This document shows positions 24,266 to 39,762 of a stretch of DNA of 64,000 nt, piece after piece. Below the pieces are notes generated by a model. That model searched no databases and was not told where the DNA came from. It saw only the letters and a program-made list of their open reading frames with translations. The DNA comes from Streptomyces sp. AM 2-1-1. Lineage in GTDB: Bacteria; Actinomycetota; Actinomycetes; Streptomycetales; Streptomycetaceae. Each line of letters begins with the position of its first letter. Within the stretch, counting starts at the first letter, position 1. The DNA is taken from NCBI RefSeq assembly GCF_029167645.1, contig NZ_CP119147.1, positions 6,032,501-6,096,500 on the forward strand, given 5' to 3'. The position numbers and the translations under genes are program-made.

Positions 24266-25585
24266 TCAGGCGAACCGTGAGCTGCGTACCGGTCCCGACG
24301 AACCGAGCCGGCGACGGTCGCCCCGCAGCCAGGTGTCCCGGACGCTCGCGGCGAAGGCTTCGAGGACCTCGTCCGGATCGGCGGGTCCGTCACCGTCGCC
24401 CGGGTCCACCGCGGGGGCGGCCGCCACGACCTCGGCAGCGATCCGTTCCGCCGGGCGGTCGTCGGACGGCCCGCGCTCCACCTGCCCGTCGGCGCCCGCA
24501 CGCAGTTGTCCGGCCCAGGGTGCCACCACGGACTGGTGGAGGAGGGTGACGCTGTCCGCCGTGACCCCGGGGGCGTCGGTCCAGCAGCTCGCGTGCTCGT
24601 GGAGCACTTGGCCGGGCGTGCGCTCCACGAGATCCCCGAGGATCTCCGGGCCACCGGCCTCTCCCGCCACCTCGTCGAGGTCGTACGCGATCACCACGGT
24701 GTCCGGCTCGCCGGGCGCGAAGGGCCGGGACGGTACTCCCAGTACCTCGGCGGCCGCGAGCCCGAGGACGTGGCTGCCGCGACCGGGCAGCAGCGACACC
24801 GAACGCGGCGTCACCTCGGCAGCGGCCAGTGCGGACTTCAGCCGCCGAAGTCCCAGGAGGCACTGCTCGTAGGAGTCCTGGAGGAAGGCGTAACGGCCGC
24901 TCATCCCGGCGCTGAAGCCGTACGGGGAGAGGGTGGCGAGCAGCGTCCCGCCGATCACGAACTGCCAGCCGCGCAGATCGGTGCCGTCCAGCGGGGTCGC
25001 GCCGGCGGCGTTCGCGGCCCGTTCCAGCATCATGTTCTGCCGGGCCCGGGCCGGCAGCCACATCGGGTCCCGCGGATCCGGCAGCAGCGCGTGCTGGCGT
25101 CTCGCCAGGTCGAGGTCGCCGGACATGAGCGCGTTGTGGACCAGGAGATAGCGGTCGGGCCAGTCGGCGAAGCTCTTCTCGTACCCGCTCAGCACGCCGA
25201 CGGCCTCGCGGTGACGGCCCTCGTGCTCGTACGCCGCGACCAGCTCGCGCACCACGACGAGCGAGCCCGGACTCAGGCGCAGCGCCTCCCGCAGCGGGGG
25301 AATCGCCGTCTGGTTCAGGCCGCGCTCGATGCAGGCGTACCCGAACCGGAACAGGGCCTGCGCCTTCCCGGGGTCGGCCGCCAGCGCCGCCGCTGCCTCG
25401 CGGAGATCGTCGAAGCCCGCCGCCTCGGCGGCGCGCCCGACCACGAGCGCCACCTCGGCCGCCGGCAGATCCTCCCCGCCCTGCCTCACCTGCCGCAGGG
25501 CGCCGGGTATGTCCCCGGCATCGAGGCTCTCCCACGCCCTCAGGAGTTCGGCGGACTTCGGACGGCGATTCCTGCGCGAGAACAT
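24266..25585 (-). CDS. TPR repeat protein, stop codon at IS junction
   Basis: The protein is 439 residues. Residues ~10-160 are TPR-like helices ('AWESLDAGDIPGALRQVRQGGEDLPAAEVALVVG', 'AQALFRFGYACIERGLNQTAIPPLREALRLSP'). The remainder has a conserved-looking alpha/beta part ('GWQFVIGGTLLATLSPYGFSAGMSGRYAFLQDSYEQCLLGLRRL', 'PDTVVIAYDLDEV') that I cannot assign. The stop TGA (24266-24268) is the IS target duplication, so the gene ends exactly at the insertion and is still intact. Its native downstream DNA lies beyond the element at 23270 and leftward. No strong ribosome binding site precedes ATG 25585. Confidence 0.8.
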   Translation of the reverse strand: MFSRRNRRPKSAELLRAWESLDAGDIPGALRQVRQGGEDLPAAEVALVVGRAAEAAGFDDLREAAAALAADPGKAQALFRFGYACIERGLNQTAIPPLREALRLSPGSLVVVRELVAAYEHEGRHREAVGVLSGYEKSFADWPDRYLLVHNALMSGDLDLARRQHALLPDPRDPMWLPARARQNMMLERAANAAGATPLDGTDLRGWQFVIGGTLLATLSPYGFSAGMSGRYAFLQDSYEQCLLGLRRLKSALAAAEVTPRSVSLLPGRGSHVLGLAAAEVLGVPSRPFAPGEPDTVVIAYDLDEVAGEAGGPEILGDLVERTPGQVLHEHASCWTDAPGVTADSVTLLHQSVVAPWAGQLRAGADGQVERGPSDDRPAERIAAEVVAAAPAVDPGDGDGPADPDEVLEAFAASVRDTWLRGDRRRLGSSGPVRSSRFA

Positions 25586-25746
25586 CCGGCGATGATCGCC
25601 GACGCCGGGTCCGCTCTCAACCGGATTACCGGGCGCGGCCGTTCGGGGGGCGGGGACCCGCGCCCGTTACCCGTCACCGGGCGTCGAGAGGACCGTCGCC
25701 GGGACCGTGCACCCGGGCACGGCCGTGCCCGCGTCCGTCGCTTCCG

Positions 25747-26343
25747 TCACCCCGCCGAGGGGCCCGAACCGGCGCCCCAGCGGAGCCCGTCGACGAGCAA
25801 CGCGGTCATGCGCACGGTGTACTCCGGGTCGTCCGGTGCGACGAGGTCGCCGACGGCGCGCAGGAGGTCGTAGGGGACGACGTCGGAGCGGATCGCGCCG
25901 GACGCGGCGGCGGCGTCCAGCAGCTCGGTCAGGACCGGGACGAAGCGCTGCTCGAAGTAGGCGGGCAGGTTCTCGTACGCCGGATCGCCGGAGTGCAGGG
26001 CGGCTTTCAGGCCGCGCTTGGCCGCGATGAACTGCGTGAAGCGCCCCAGCCACCGCCCGAGGGCCTCGACCGGCTCGTACCGCTCCGAGATGCCGGGGGC
26101 GGCCTCGGCGCAGGCGTCGACCTCGCGGCGGAAGACCGCGGTGATGAGGTCGGAACGCTGCGGGAAGTGGCGGTAGAGGGTGCCCGCGCCCACCCCCGCC
26201 CTGGCGGTGATCCGGCGTACCGGGGCGTCCACGCCGTCCGTCACGAAGACCTCCGAGGCGGCGGTCAGCAGGGCGTCCAGGCTGCGCTGGGCATCGGGCC
26301 GCACCCGGCGGGCGGCCGGCTCTCCGACGGGGCGATCGGTCAT
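25747..26343 (-). CDS. TetR family transcriptional repressor
   Basis: The protein is 198 residues. A TetR HTH lies at residues ~22-65 ('LLTAASEVFVTDGVDAPVRRITARAGVGAGTLYRHFPQRSDLITAVF'), followed by an all-helical ligand and dimerisation domain ('FIAAKRGLKAALHSGDPAYENLPAYFEQRFVPVLTELLDAAAASG'). GGAGG lies ~10 nt before ATG 26343. The divergent interval to the aldo/keto reductase gene contains two near-identical palindromes, the expected operators, so it likely represses itself and that gene in response to a small molecule. Confidence 0.93.
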   Translation of the reverse strand: MTDRPVGEPAARRVRPDAQRSLDALLTAASEVFVTDGVDAPVRRITARAGVGAGTLYRHFPQRSDLITAVFRREVDACAEAAPGISERYEPVEALGRWLGRFTQFIAAKRGLKAALHSGDPAYENLPAYFEQRFVPVLTELLDAAAASGAIRSDVVPYDLLRAVGDLVAPDDPEYTVRMTALLVDGLRWGAGSGPSAG

Positions 26344-26366
26344 GGGGCAGCTGCCTCCTTGCAAAG

Positions 26367-26407
26367 CGGAACAGTGTTCCGTATTGTCGTCGCTGAACGG
26401 TGTTCCG
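26367..26407. promoter_or_regulatory. Twin TetR operators
   Basis: CGGAACAGTGTTCCG (26367-26381) is a perfect palindrome about one base. CTGAACGGTGTTCCG (26393-26407) is a close copy. Their centres are 26 bp apart. They lie between the divergent tetR-type gene (start 26343) and aldo/keto reductase gene (start 26452). Confidence 0.8.
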
Positions 26408-26451
26408 CTTTCCGATTCTAGCGGGACCCGCCGAGCGCACGAAGGAGAGCC

Positions 26452-27480
26452 ATGCGATACCGCACGCTGGGCCGGACCGGCATCAAGGTCAGCCCCTACT
26501 GCCTGGGCACCATGATGTTCGGCGCCCTGGGCAACCCCGACCACGGCGACTCCGTCCGCATCATCCACAAGGCGCTGGACGCGGGCATCAACTTCGTGGA
26601 CACCGCCGACGCCTACGCGCGCGGTGAGTCGGAGGAGATCGTCGGCAAGGCCCTCAAGGGCCGTCGCGACCACGTCGTCCTGGCCACCAAGGCGCACCTC
26701 CCGATGGGCGAGGACCCCAACCAGCGGGGCAACTCACGCCGTTGGCTGGTCCGTGCCCTGGAGGACTCGCTGCGCCGGCTGGGGACCGACCACGTCGACC
26801 TGTTCCAGATCCACCGCCCCGCGCCGGACACCGACATCGAGGAGACCCTCTCGGCCCTCACCGATCTCCTCCGCGCCGGCAAGATCCGGGCCATCGGCTC
26901 GTCCGCCTTCCCGGCGTCGGACATCGTCGAGGCGCAGTGGACGGCGGAACGGCGTGGCCTGGCCCGCTTCCGCACCGAGCAGCCGACGTACTCGATCCTC
27001 AACCGGAGCATCGAACGCGAGGTGCTGCCGGTCTGCGAGCGCTACGGAATGGGCGCGCTGGTCTGGAGCCCGCTCGCCGGCGGCCTGCTCACCGGGCGCT
27101 ACCGCAAGGGCCAGGAGCCCACCGCGCACCGCGCCGGCTTCGGCTTCCAGCACCTCAAGGACGAACACCGTCTCGACGTCGTCGAACGGCTCGTCCCCCT
27201 CGCCGAGCAGGCCGGGATGCCCCTCACCCACCTGGCCACGGCCTTCGCGATCGCCCACCCCGGTGTCACCTCCGCGATCATCGGACCGCGCACCATGGAC
27301 CACCTGGACGACCTGCTCGCCGGTGCCGACGTCAGCCTGAGCGACGAGATCCTCGACCGGATCGACGCCCTCGTGCCGCCCGGCACCGACGTCGGGCGGC
27401 TCGACATGGCCTACGATCCGCCCGCTGTCCAGCGGCCCGCGCTGCGCCGCCGCGACCACGGCGAGAGGGCGGCCGCCTGA
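26452..27480 (+). CDS. Aldo/keto reductase
   Basis: This 342-residue NADPH-dependent TIM-barrel oxidoreductase carries the family tetrad in 'FVDTADAYARGESEEIVGKAL' (Asp and Tyr), 'VVLATKAHL' (Lys) and 'VDLFQIHRP' (His). The cofactor-binding C-terminal part 'PGVTSAIIGPRTMDHLDDLLAG' is typical of YghZ/Tas-like AKRs. It reduces aldehydes or ketones; the physiological substrate is unknown. GAAGGAGAG lies 3-4 nt before ATG 26452. The divergent TetR gene and its paired operators suggest induction by the substrate or a related toxic carbonyl. Confidence 0.95.
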   Translation: MRYRTLGRTGIKVSPYCLGTMMFGALGNPDHGDSVRIIHKALDAGINFVDTADAYARGESEEIVGKALKGRRDHVVLATKAHLPMGEDPNQRGNSRRWLVRALEDSLRRLGTDHVDLFQIHRPAPDTDIEETLSALTDLLRAGKIRAIGSSAFPASDIVEAQWTAERRGLARFRTEQPTYSILNRSIEREVLPVCERYGMGALVWSPLAGGLLTGRYRKGQEPTAHRAGFGFQHLKDEHRLDVVERLVPLAEQAGMPLTHLATAFAIAHPGVTSAIIGPRTMDHLDDLLAGADVSLSDEILDRIDALVPPGTDVGRLDMAYDPPAVQRPALRRRDHGERAAA

Positions 27481-27624
27481 ACCCCTGCCCGGGCCCGGTG
27501 ACGCGGTGCACCCGGTCCGGTCCCCTGGACCGACCTCCCCGGCGCCCCGGCGTGCGGACACCCGACCTGCGCCGGCCCCGACCCGCCGGGCGCCGCCGCC
27601 GAGCCCCGTCGCCGCCCGGGCGGG

Positions 27625-30476
<2,852 letters not shown>

Positions 30477-30594
30477 ACGACGTGAGTCCGGCCGGGCCCG
30501 CCCCGGCCGCCGCGCGTACGGACGCCGGGCCCCGGACCACCACGGAAACCGCAGCGCCGCATCGCGCGGGCGGAGAAGCGAACGAGGAGATGCA

Positions 30595-31749
30595 GTGAGC
30601 GTCACGGCAGCACAGGGATTCTCGGCGGCGGGCATCGCCGCCGGGATCAAGGAGAGCGGCAACCCGGACCTGGCCCTCGTGGTCAACCTCGGGCCGCGCC
30701 GCGCCGCCGCGGGAGTGTTCACCTCCAACCGCGTCAAGGCCGCACCCGTCCTCTGGTCCCAGCAGGTCCTCAAGGGCGGCGAGGTCTCCGCCGTCGTCCT
30801 CAACTCCGGTGGCGCCAACGCCTGTACGGGACCCCAGGGCTTCCAGGACACGCACGCCACCGCCGAGAAGGCGGCCGAGGTCCTCGAAGGCCACAGCGCC
30901 GGCGAGATCGCCGTCGCCTCCACGGGGCTCATCGGCATGCTGCTCCCGATGGAGAAGCTCCTCGCCGGCATCGGCACCGCCGCGGCGGCCCTCAGTGAGG
31001 ACGGCGGCACGGACGCCGCCATCGCCATCAAGACCACCGACACCGTCCACAAGACCGCCGTGGTCCGCGGCGAGGGCTGGACCGTCGGCGGCATGGCCAA
31101 GGGCGCGGGCATGCTCGCCCCGGGCCTCGCCACCATGCTCGTGGTCCTCACCACCGACGCCGACCTCGAAGCGCCCGCGTTGGACGCCGCGCTGCGCGAC
31201 GCCACCCGCACCACCTTCGACCGGGTCGACTCGGACGGCTGCATGTCGACCAACGACACGGTGCTCCTCCTCGCCTCCGGCGCCAGCGGGATCACCCCGG
31301 AGCAGGACGCGTTCGCCGAGGCCGTACGGACCGTCTGCGCGGACCTGGCCCGGCAGCTGATCGGCGACGCCGAGGGCGCCTCCAAGGACATCCGGATCGA
31401 GGTCGTGGGAGCCGCGACCGAGGACGACGCCGTCGAGGTGGGCCGCTCCATCGCCCGCAACAACCTCCTCAAGTGCGCCCTCCACGGCGAGGACCCCAAC
31501 TGGGGCCGCGTCCTCTCCGCGATCGGCACCACCGGCGCCACCTTCGAACCCGACCGGCTGAACGTCGCCATCAACGACGTCTGGGTCTGCAAGAACGGCA
31601 GCTTCGGCGAGGACCGCGACCGCGTCGACATGCGCTACCGGGAGGTCCGGATCACCGCCGACCTCTCCGCCGGCACGGAGTCCGCCGTCGTCTGGGCGAA
31701 CGACCTCACCGCCGAGTACGTCCACGAGAACAGCGCGTACAGCTCATGA
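30595..31749 (+). CDS. argJ: Bifunctional ornithine acetyltransferase/N-acetylglutamate synthase
   Basis: The protein is 384 residues and transfers the acetyl group from N-acetylornithine to glutamate, recycling acetyl in the arginine pathway. The autocleavage site lies in '[16 protein letters not shown]', where the Thr of 'ATML' becomes the N-terminal nucleophile of the beta chain. '[13 protein letters not shown]' and '[14 protein letters not shown]' are family motifs. GTG 30595 follows GAGGAG at 5 nt. Its stop overlaps the argB start (ATGA). Whether it is mono- or bifunctional cannot be told from sequence. Confidence 0.97.
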   Translation: MSVTAAQGFSAAGIAAGIKESGNPDLALVVNLGPRRAAAGVFTSNRVKAAPVLWSQQVLKGGEVSAVVLNSGGANACTGPQGFQDTHATAEKAAEVLEGHSAGEIAVASTGLIGMLLPMEKLLAGIGTAAAALSEDGGTDAAIAIKTTDTVHKTAVVRGEGWTVGGMAKGAGMLAPGLATMLVVLTTDADLEAPALDAALRDATRTTFDRVDSDGCMSTNDTVLLLASGASGITPEQDAFAEAVRTVCADLARQLIGDAEGASKDIRIEVVGAATEDDAVEVGRSIARNNLLKCALHGEDPNWGRVLSAIGTTGATFEPDRLNVAINDVWVCKNGSFGEDRDRVDMRYREVRITADLSAGTESAVVWANDLTAEYVHENSAYSS

Positions 31750-32702
31750 GCGAGGCGAAGACCGCGGATGCCGGGAAGAGCACGGCGCGCAAGCACACCG
31801 CCCTGCCGAAGGCACAGATCCTCATCGAAGCACTGCCCTGGCTGACCCGGCACAACGGCCGGACCGTCGTCATCAAGTTCGGCGGCAACGCCATGATCGA
31901 CGACGACCTCAAGGCGGCCTTCGCCCAGGACGTCGTCTTCCTGCGGCAGGCCGGCCTCAAGCCCGTCGTCGTGCACGGCGGCGGCCCGCAGATCAACGCC
32001 CAGCTCGACAAGCAGGGCCTGGTCAGCGAGTTCAAAGCCGGCCTGCGGGTCACCACGCCCGAGGCGATGGACGTCGTACGGATGGTCCTGGCCGGACAGG
32101 TCCAGCGCGAGCTCGTCGGGCTGCTCAACCAGCACGGACCGCTCGCCGTCGGCATGACCGGCGAGGACGCCCGCACCATGACCGCCGTCCAGCACCGTCC
32201 CACCATCGACGGCGAACTCGTCGACATCGGCCGGGTCGGCGAGATCACCGAGATCGACACCGGCGCCATCGAGGCCCTGCTGGCCGACGGCAGGATCCCG
32301 GTCATCTCCTCCATCGCCCGCTCCGCCGACGACGACCACGTCTACAACGTCAACGCCGACACCGCGGCCGCCGCCCTGGCCGCCGCGCTGAACGCCGAGA
32401 CCCTGATGGTCCTCACCGACGTCGAAGGGCTCTACGAGGACTGGCCCCACAGCGACGACGTCATCAGCCGCATCACCGCGACCGAGCTGGAGAAGCTCCT
32501 GCCCGAGCTGTCCAGCGGCATGGTCCCCAAGATGGAGGGCTGCCTGTACGCGGTCCGCAACGGCGTCGAGACCGCCCGGGTCATCGACGGCCGGGTCCAG
32601 CACGCGATCCTGCTGGAGATCTTCACGGACGAAGGAGTCGGCACGATGGTCGTGCCCGACGCGCAGACGACCGCCGTGGGCGGCGTGGAGGGAACGTCAT
32701 GA
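31746..32702 (+). CDS. argB: Acetylglutamate kinase
   Basis: This 318-residue amino-acid kinase family enzyme phosphorylates N-acetylglutamate with ATP, the regulated step in many bacteria. The core has '[11 protein letters not shown]', '[13 protein letters not shown]', '[21 protein letters not shown]' and '[32 protein letters not shown]'. The N-terminal extension '[33 protein letters not shown]' includes the helix that mediates hexamers in arginine-inhibited enzymes, so feedback inhibition by arginine is likely. The ATG overlaps the argJ stop by 4 nt (ATGA). Confidence 0.98.
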   Translation: MSEAKTADAGKSTARKHTALPKAQILIEALPWLTRHNGRTVVIKFGGNAMIDDDLKAAFAQDVVFLRQAGLKPVVVHGGGPQINAQLDKQGLVSEFKAGLRVTTPEAMDVVRMVLAGQVQRELVGLLNQHGPLAVGMTGEDARTMTAVQHRPTIDGELVDIGRVGEITEIDTGAIEALLADGRIPVISSIARSADDDHVYNVNADTAAAALAAALNAETLMVLTDVEGLYEDWPHSDDVISRITATELEKLLPELSSGMVPKMEGCLYAVRNGVETARVIDGRVQHAILLEIFTDEGVGTMVVPDAQTTAVGGVEGTS

Positions 32703-33901
32703 CCAACGCGGAACTCGGTCAGCGGTGGAGCGACGCGCTGATGGACAACTACGGCACTCCGCAGATCCCCCTCGTCCGCGGTGAGGGCGCCCGGGTCTGG
32801 GACGCCGACGGCAAGGAGTACCTCGACTTCGTCGGCGGCATCGCGGTGAACGCGCTGGGCCACGCCCACCCCGCGATCGTCGAGGCCGTCTCCACCCAGA
32901 TCGCCTCTCTCGGGCACGTCTCCAACCTCTTCATCTCCGAACCCCCGGTCGCGCTCGCCGAGCGGCTGCTCCAGCTCTTCGGCCGGAGCGGACGGGTCTA
33001 CTTCTCCAACTCCGGCGCCGAGGCCAACGAAGCCGCCTTCAAGATCGGCCGGCTCACGGGCCGGACCGGCATGGTGGCCACCCACGGCGGCTTCCACGGC
33101 CGGACCATGGGCGCCCTCGCCCTCACCGGCCAGCCCAAGAAGCGGGATCCGTTCCTGCCGCTGCCCACCGAGGTCACCCACGTGCCCTACGGAGACGTGG
33201 AGGCGCTCCGCGCCGCCGTCACCACGGACACCGCGCTCGTCGTCATCGAGCCCGTACAGGGCGAGAACGGCGTGGTCGTACCCCCGAGGGGGTACCTCTC
33301 CGCCGCCCGGGAGATCACCCGGGCCACCGGCACGCTCCTCGTCCTCGACGAGGTCCAGACCGGGATCGGCCGCTGTGGCACCTGGTTCGAGTACCAGGCC
33401 CACGAGGACGTCGAGCCCGACATCGTCACCCTCGCCAAGGGCATCGGCGGCGGGCTGCCGCTCGGTGTCACCGTCGGCTTCGGCCCGGCGGCGGACCTGA
33501 TGAAGCCGGGGCACCACGGCACCACGTTCGGCGGCAACCCGGTCGCCTGCGCCGCGGGCCTCGCCGTGCTGGACACCCTGGCGGCGGACGGGGCGCTCGA
33601 CACCGTCAAGCGGCTCGGCGAGCGGATCCGCGAGGAGGTGGAGGCGCTCGGACACCCCCTCGTCTCCCACGTCCGCGGCTCCGGCTTGCTGCTGGGTATC
33701 GTGCTCACGGGCCCCCACGCACCGCAGGTGCAGCAGGCCGCCCAGGCAGCGGGCCTCCTGGTCAACGCCCCCGCGCCGGATGTCGTACGGCTCATGCCGC
33801 CACTGATCATCGGCGACGCGGAGGTGGACGCGTTCCTGGCGGGCCTGCGGGACGCGCTGGACACGGTGAACCCGGGCGGCGACGGAGAGCCCGCGGCATG
33901 A
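32699..33901 (+). CDS. argD: Acetylornithine aminotransferase
   Basis: This 400-residue class III PLP-dependent aminotransferase converts N-acetylglutamate semialdehyde to N-acetylornithine. The PLP region shows '[19 protein letters not shown]', the aspartate in '[18 protein letters not shown]', and the Schiff-base lysine in '[16 protein letters not shown]'. '[20 protein letters not shown]' is a further family motif. The ATG overlaps the argB stop (ATGA), with GGAGGGA upstream inside argB, so expression is coupled. It is followed by argR after 25 bp. Confidence 0.98.
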   Translation: MTNAELGQRWSDALMDNYGTPQIPLVRGEGARVWDADGKEYLDFVGGIAVNALGHAHPAIVEAVSTQIASLGHVSNLFISEPPVALAERLLQLFGRSGRVYFSNSGAEANEAAFKIGRLTGRTGMVATHGGFHGRTMGALALTGQPKKRDPFLPLPTEVTHVPYGDVEALRAAVTTDTALVVIEPVQGENGVVVPPRGYLSAAREITRATGTLLVLDEVQTGIGRCGTWFEYQAHEDVEPDIVTLAKGIGGGLPLGVTVGFGPAADLMKPGHHGTTFGGNPVACAAGLAVLDTLAADGALDTVKRLGERIREEVEALGHPLVSHVRGSGLLLGIVLTGPHAPQVQQAAQAAGLLVNAPAPDVVRLMPPLIIGDAEVDAFLAGLRDALDTVNPGGDGEPAA

Positions 33902-33926
33902 CCACCCGGAGAATGAGGCGACGACG

Positions 33927-34463
33927 ATGACCGAGGCGCAGGACACCGACCACGGCGGCCCTGCCGTGCCGCAGACCCGCACGGCTCGCCACCGCCGGAT
34001 CGTGGACATCCTCAACCGGCAGCCGGTGCGCTCGCAGAGCCAACTGGCCAAGCTGCTCGCCGACGACGGGCTGAGCGTCACCCAGGCGACGCTCTCCCGC
34101 GACCTCGACGAGCTGGGCGCGGTCAAGATCCGCAACACCGGCGGCGAGCTGATCTACGCGGTGCCGAGCGAGGGCGGTTTCCGCACCCCGCAGGCACCGC
34201 TGGGCGGTTCGGCCAAGGAGGAGCGGATGCGGCGTCTCTCCTCGGAGCTGCTCATCTCCGCGGAGGCCTCGGCCAACCTCGTCGTCCTGCGCACGCCCCC
34301 GGGCGCCGCGCAGTTCCTCGCCTCGGCCATCGACCAGGCCGAGCTCCACGACGTCCTCGGCACCATCGCCGGGGACGACACGCTCATGCTCATCAGCCGT
34401 GACCCGGCAGGCGGCCAGGGGCTCGCCGACCACCTCCTGCGGCTCGCCCAGAACGAGCGCTGA
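33927..34463 (+). CDS. argR: Arginine repressor
   Basis: The protein is 178 residues. The winged-helix domain ('[49 protein letters not shown]', residues ~18-68) contains the SRDL recognition element. The C-terminal hexamerisation and arginine-binding domain ('[43 protein letters not shown]') has the GDDT ligand motif. It represses the arg genes when arginine is plentiful by binding ARG boxes such as those at argC and argH in this window. It is last in argCJBDR, so autoregulation follows from the same promoter. Confidence 0.97.
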   Translation: MTEAQDTDHGGPAVPQTRTARHRRIVDILNRQPVRSQSQLAKLLADDGLSVTQATLSRDLDELGAVKIRNTGGELIYAVPSEGGFRTPQAPLGGSAKEERMRRLSSELLISAEASANLVVLRTPPGAAQFLASAIDQAELHDVLGTIAGDDTLMLISRDPAGGQGLADHLLRLAQNER

Positions 34464-34490
34464 GCCGCTTCCCCCCTCGCGCCCGCCGAC

Positions 34491-34523
34491 GGGGCCCGGT
34501 CCGGATCACCCGGACCGGGCCCC
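34491..34523. terminator. Terminator after argR
   Basis: GGGGCCCGGTCCGG and CCGGACCGGGCCCC form a 14-bp perfect stem with a 5-nt loop, between argR and the convergent transpeptidase-like gene. It can serve both strands. Confidence 0.85.
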
Positions 34524-34539
34524 GCCCGCGTCGGCGGTG

Positions 34540-35247
34540 TCAGTAGCGGGTGACCGCGAGCTCCCCGGCGGACGTGCCGATCGCGATGTGCGGGCGTGCG
34601 GCCGGATCGGCCCAGGCGAGGAGGCGGTCCATCGCCCCGGCCGCCACCGAGACGCAGCCGGCCGTCGCCCCGGCACCGTCGACGTGCAGGAAGACGCCGG
34701 CGCCCCGGCCCCGTACCGGCTTCGCGTAGTTGAAGCCGATCACCAGGGCCCGGGCGTACTGCGTGCGGTAATCGATCAAGTGCTCGGCCTCGGCCGCCCC
34801 GCAGTCGGACGGCAGCGGCTCCGCCCACCGGTTGTAGGCGCGGGCCCCGTTGTCCTGGCACCACCACGAACGGTCCGTCACCCTGCGGTAGGGGTACGCC
34901 GTCCCGGCCGGCGCGGGCCGCACACCGAAGGCGTACGGGAGGTCGTACAGGCCGGCCGGGGTGGTGCCGGTGCCCTGTCGCCTCGTACGCCCCTCGGTCA
35001 GCCCGCCCGCCCCGAACCGGGCGGGAGCGGAACCCGCCCTCGTCCACCGCCCTCGCCGGCGCTCCCACCAGGTGAGCGTGCCGGTGGTGGACCCGGCTTC
35101 CGGGGCCTCGGCGATGATCAGCTGCCGGCCGCCGCCCGTGTCGGCCAGCCGCTCCGGTGCCGGCCGGGGAGCATCCGGGGGCGCTCCCGCCGCGACGGAA
35201 CCGGTCAGGGCCAGCAGGACGGAGAAGACCACCAGGGAACTGCGCAT
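34540..35247 (-). CDS. Secreted L,D-transpeptidase (YkuD-like) domain protein
   Basis: This 235-residue exported protein has a Sec-type signal 'MRSSLVVFSVLLALTGSVAAGAPP' and a YkuD-like catalytic domain with 'RQGTGTTPAGLYDLPYAFG', 'ALVIGFNY' and the 'FLHVDGAGATAGCVSVAAGAM' active-site motif (H-x15-S/T-x-G-C pattern, with His and Cys). Such enzymes make 3-3 crosslinks in peptidoglycan or anchor proteins; members of this shorter group are often annotated only as conserved hypothetical. A four-Cys pattern ('WWCQDN', 'PSDCGA') suggests a disulfide outside the cell. It is convergent with argR. Confidence 0.85.
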   Translation of the reverse strand: MRSSLVVFSVLLALTGSVAAGAPPDAPRPAPERLADTGGGRQLIIAEAPEAGSTTGTLTWWERRRGRWTRAGSAPARFGAGGLTEGRTRRQGTGTTPAGLYDLPYAFGVRPAPAGTAYPYRRVTDRSWWCQDNGARAYNRWAEPLPSDCGAAEAEHLIDYRTQYARALVIGFNYAKPVRGRGAGVFLHVDGAGATAGCVSVAAGAMDRLLAWADPAARPHIAIGTSAGELAVTRY

Positions 35248-35345
35248 GTCCGGACCGTACGGGCGCCCGGGAGGCGGCTCCACCGGGGTGATCCGTACGG
35301 ACGAGCCGTCCGCGACCGCGTGCCCCCCCCGCCTTCGGAGCCGGG

Positions 35346-38492
<3,147 letters not shown>

Positions 38493-38597
38493 ACCGCCCG
38501 GCCGGGGCGCGCGCGGGGTGCGGGTGTACGAACGGCGTCGCGGGCTACGTTGACGGGGAAGGGTGAAGACCCGCCCCCGGACCACGAGGAGCCCGCG

Positions 38598-39569
38598 ATG
38601 CCGTTCGACCGCCTGACCGGGGCCACCGCCTCGACCGCCCACATCGGCCTCGGCCTCGCCGCCGTCGGCAGGCCCGGCTACATCAACCTCCACCGCGCAC
38701 GCGACCTGCCGGAGGACCGCACCCCCGACGCTCTGCGCGACCGCACCCACGAACTCCTGGACGCCGCCTACGCCCAGGGCGTCCGCTACTTCGACGTGGC
38801 CCGTTCCTACGGCCGTTCCGAGGCGTTCCTCGCCGAGTGGCTCCTCGCCCGTCCCGCCCTGGCGGACGTCGTGGTCGGCAGCAAGTGGGGCTACACCTAC
38901 ACCGCCGACTGGTCCGTCGAGGCCGAGGCCCACGAGGTCAAGGACCACGGGACGGCCACCTTCGACCGGCAGCGCGCCGAGACCCGCGCCCTGCTCGGCG
39001 ACCGGCTCGACCTCTACCAGATCCACTCGGTGACCGCCGACAGCCCGGCCCTCACCGACAAGGAGCTGCACGCCCGGCTCGCCGATCTGGCCGCCGAGGG
39101 CGTCACGATCGGCCTGACCACCAGCGGCCCGGGCCAGAAGGACGCGATCCTCGCCGCGCTCGCGGTCACCGTGGCGGGCGAGCCCCTCTTCCGTACCGTC
39201 CAGGCCACCTACAACGCCCTGGAGACCTCGGCGGGCCCGGCGCTCGCCGAGGCGCACGGCGCCGGCCTCACCGTGATCGTCAAGGAGGTCATGGCCAACG
39301 GACGGCTCGCCGGTACGGAGGCCCCGGCGCTGATCCGCGAGATCGCCCGGGACCGGGAACTCGGCAGCGACGCGGTGGCCCTCGCCCATGTACTCCGCCG
39401 GCCCTGGGCCGGGGTGGTCCTCTCCGGCGCCGCCACGGTCGGGCAGCTCTCCGGCAACCTGCACGCCGTCACCCTCGACCTCGACGAGGAGGAACGCGCG
39501 CGGTTCGGCACCCTCGTCGAGGACCCGGAGGCGTACTGGCGCTACCGGGCGTCCCTGCCCTGGAGCTGA
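38598..39569 (+). CDS. Aldo/keto reductase
   Basis: This 323-residue AKR-fold protein belongs to a divergent, AKR-like branch. Conserved features are 'GVRYFDVARSYGRSEAFLAEWLL' (Asp and Tyr), 'VVGSKWGYTY' (Lys) and 'LDLYQIHSVTADS' (His). The segment 'TIGLTTSGPGQKDAI' is less typical, and the substrate is unknown. GAGGAG lies ~7 nt before ATG 38598. It follows argH on the same strand after ~105 bp, with no strong terminator between, so read-through is possible. Confidence 0.92.
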   Translation: MPFDRLTGATASTAHIGLGLAAVGRPGYINLHRARDLPEDRTPDALRDRTHELLDAAYAQGVRYFDVARSYGRSEAFLAEWLLARPALADVVVGSKWGYTYTADWSVEAEAHEVKDHGTATFDRQRAETRALLGDRLDLYQIHSVTADSPALTDKELHARLADLAAEGVTIGLTTSGPGQKDAILAALAVTVAGEPLFRTVQATYNALETSAGPALAEAHGAGLTVIVKEVMANGRLAGTEAPALIREIARDRELGSDAVALAHVLRRPWAGVVLSGAATVGQLSGNLHAVTLDLDEEERARFGTLVEDPEAYWRYRASLPWS

Positions 39570-39642
39570 CGGGTTCCCCGGCCGGACCCCGCCCGCACTG
39601 CCCTGGTCCGCGGGGCCCACGGAAGCGGGTAACGTCGTTGCC

Positions 39643-39675
39643 ATGTTCTTCCGGACGCCGCCGAGCTACGAGTGA
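39643..39675 (+). CDS. Candidate leaderless micro-ORF (10 codons)
   Basis: ATG 39643 opens a 10-codon frame, MFFRTPPSYE, ending in TGA. TAACGT lies 7 nt upstream of the ATG, the leaderless arrangement. It ends 87 nt before the DUF6243 gene. The peptide has a Pro-Pro pair and no Met/Cys run. There is no ribosome binding site and no evidence of conservation, so it could be chance. Confidence 0.25.
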   Translation: MFFRTPPSYE

Positions 39676-39762
39676 GAGCGTGACGGGCCCGCCGGCGTCC
39701 CTGTGACGCCCCCCCGCGCCCGTCCCCCACCGACCGACCCGTAGACCCCTCCTGGAGGACCC

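Larger units (their letters stand above)
23271..24268 (+). mobile_element. Complete IS5-family insertion sequence with 3-bp duplication
   Basis: A 992-bp element spans 23274-24265. Perfect 18-bp terminal inverted repeats, GAAAGTGTTGGGTAACTG, lie at 23274-23291 and inverted at 24248-24265. The flanking TCA at 23271-23273 and 24266-24268 is a likely target duplication of the TNA type; a 5-bp CTCAG reading with slightly shorter ends is also possible. It encodes one intact DDE transposase. The right TCA is the stop codon of the adjacent minus-strand gene. Confidence 0.93.

Noticed and set aside
22224..25585. Genomic island or prophage around the IS
   Set aside because: Only one IS is present, flanked by ordinary chromosomal genes; no integrase, phage genes or attachment repeats are seen.
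30482..30598. Short frame between argC and argJ ending in GTGA overlap
   Set aside because: It is Ala/Pro/Arg-rich, has no start signal, and argJ has its own GAGGAG; it is likely untranslated spacer.
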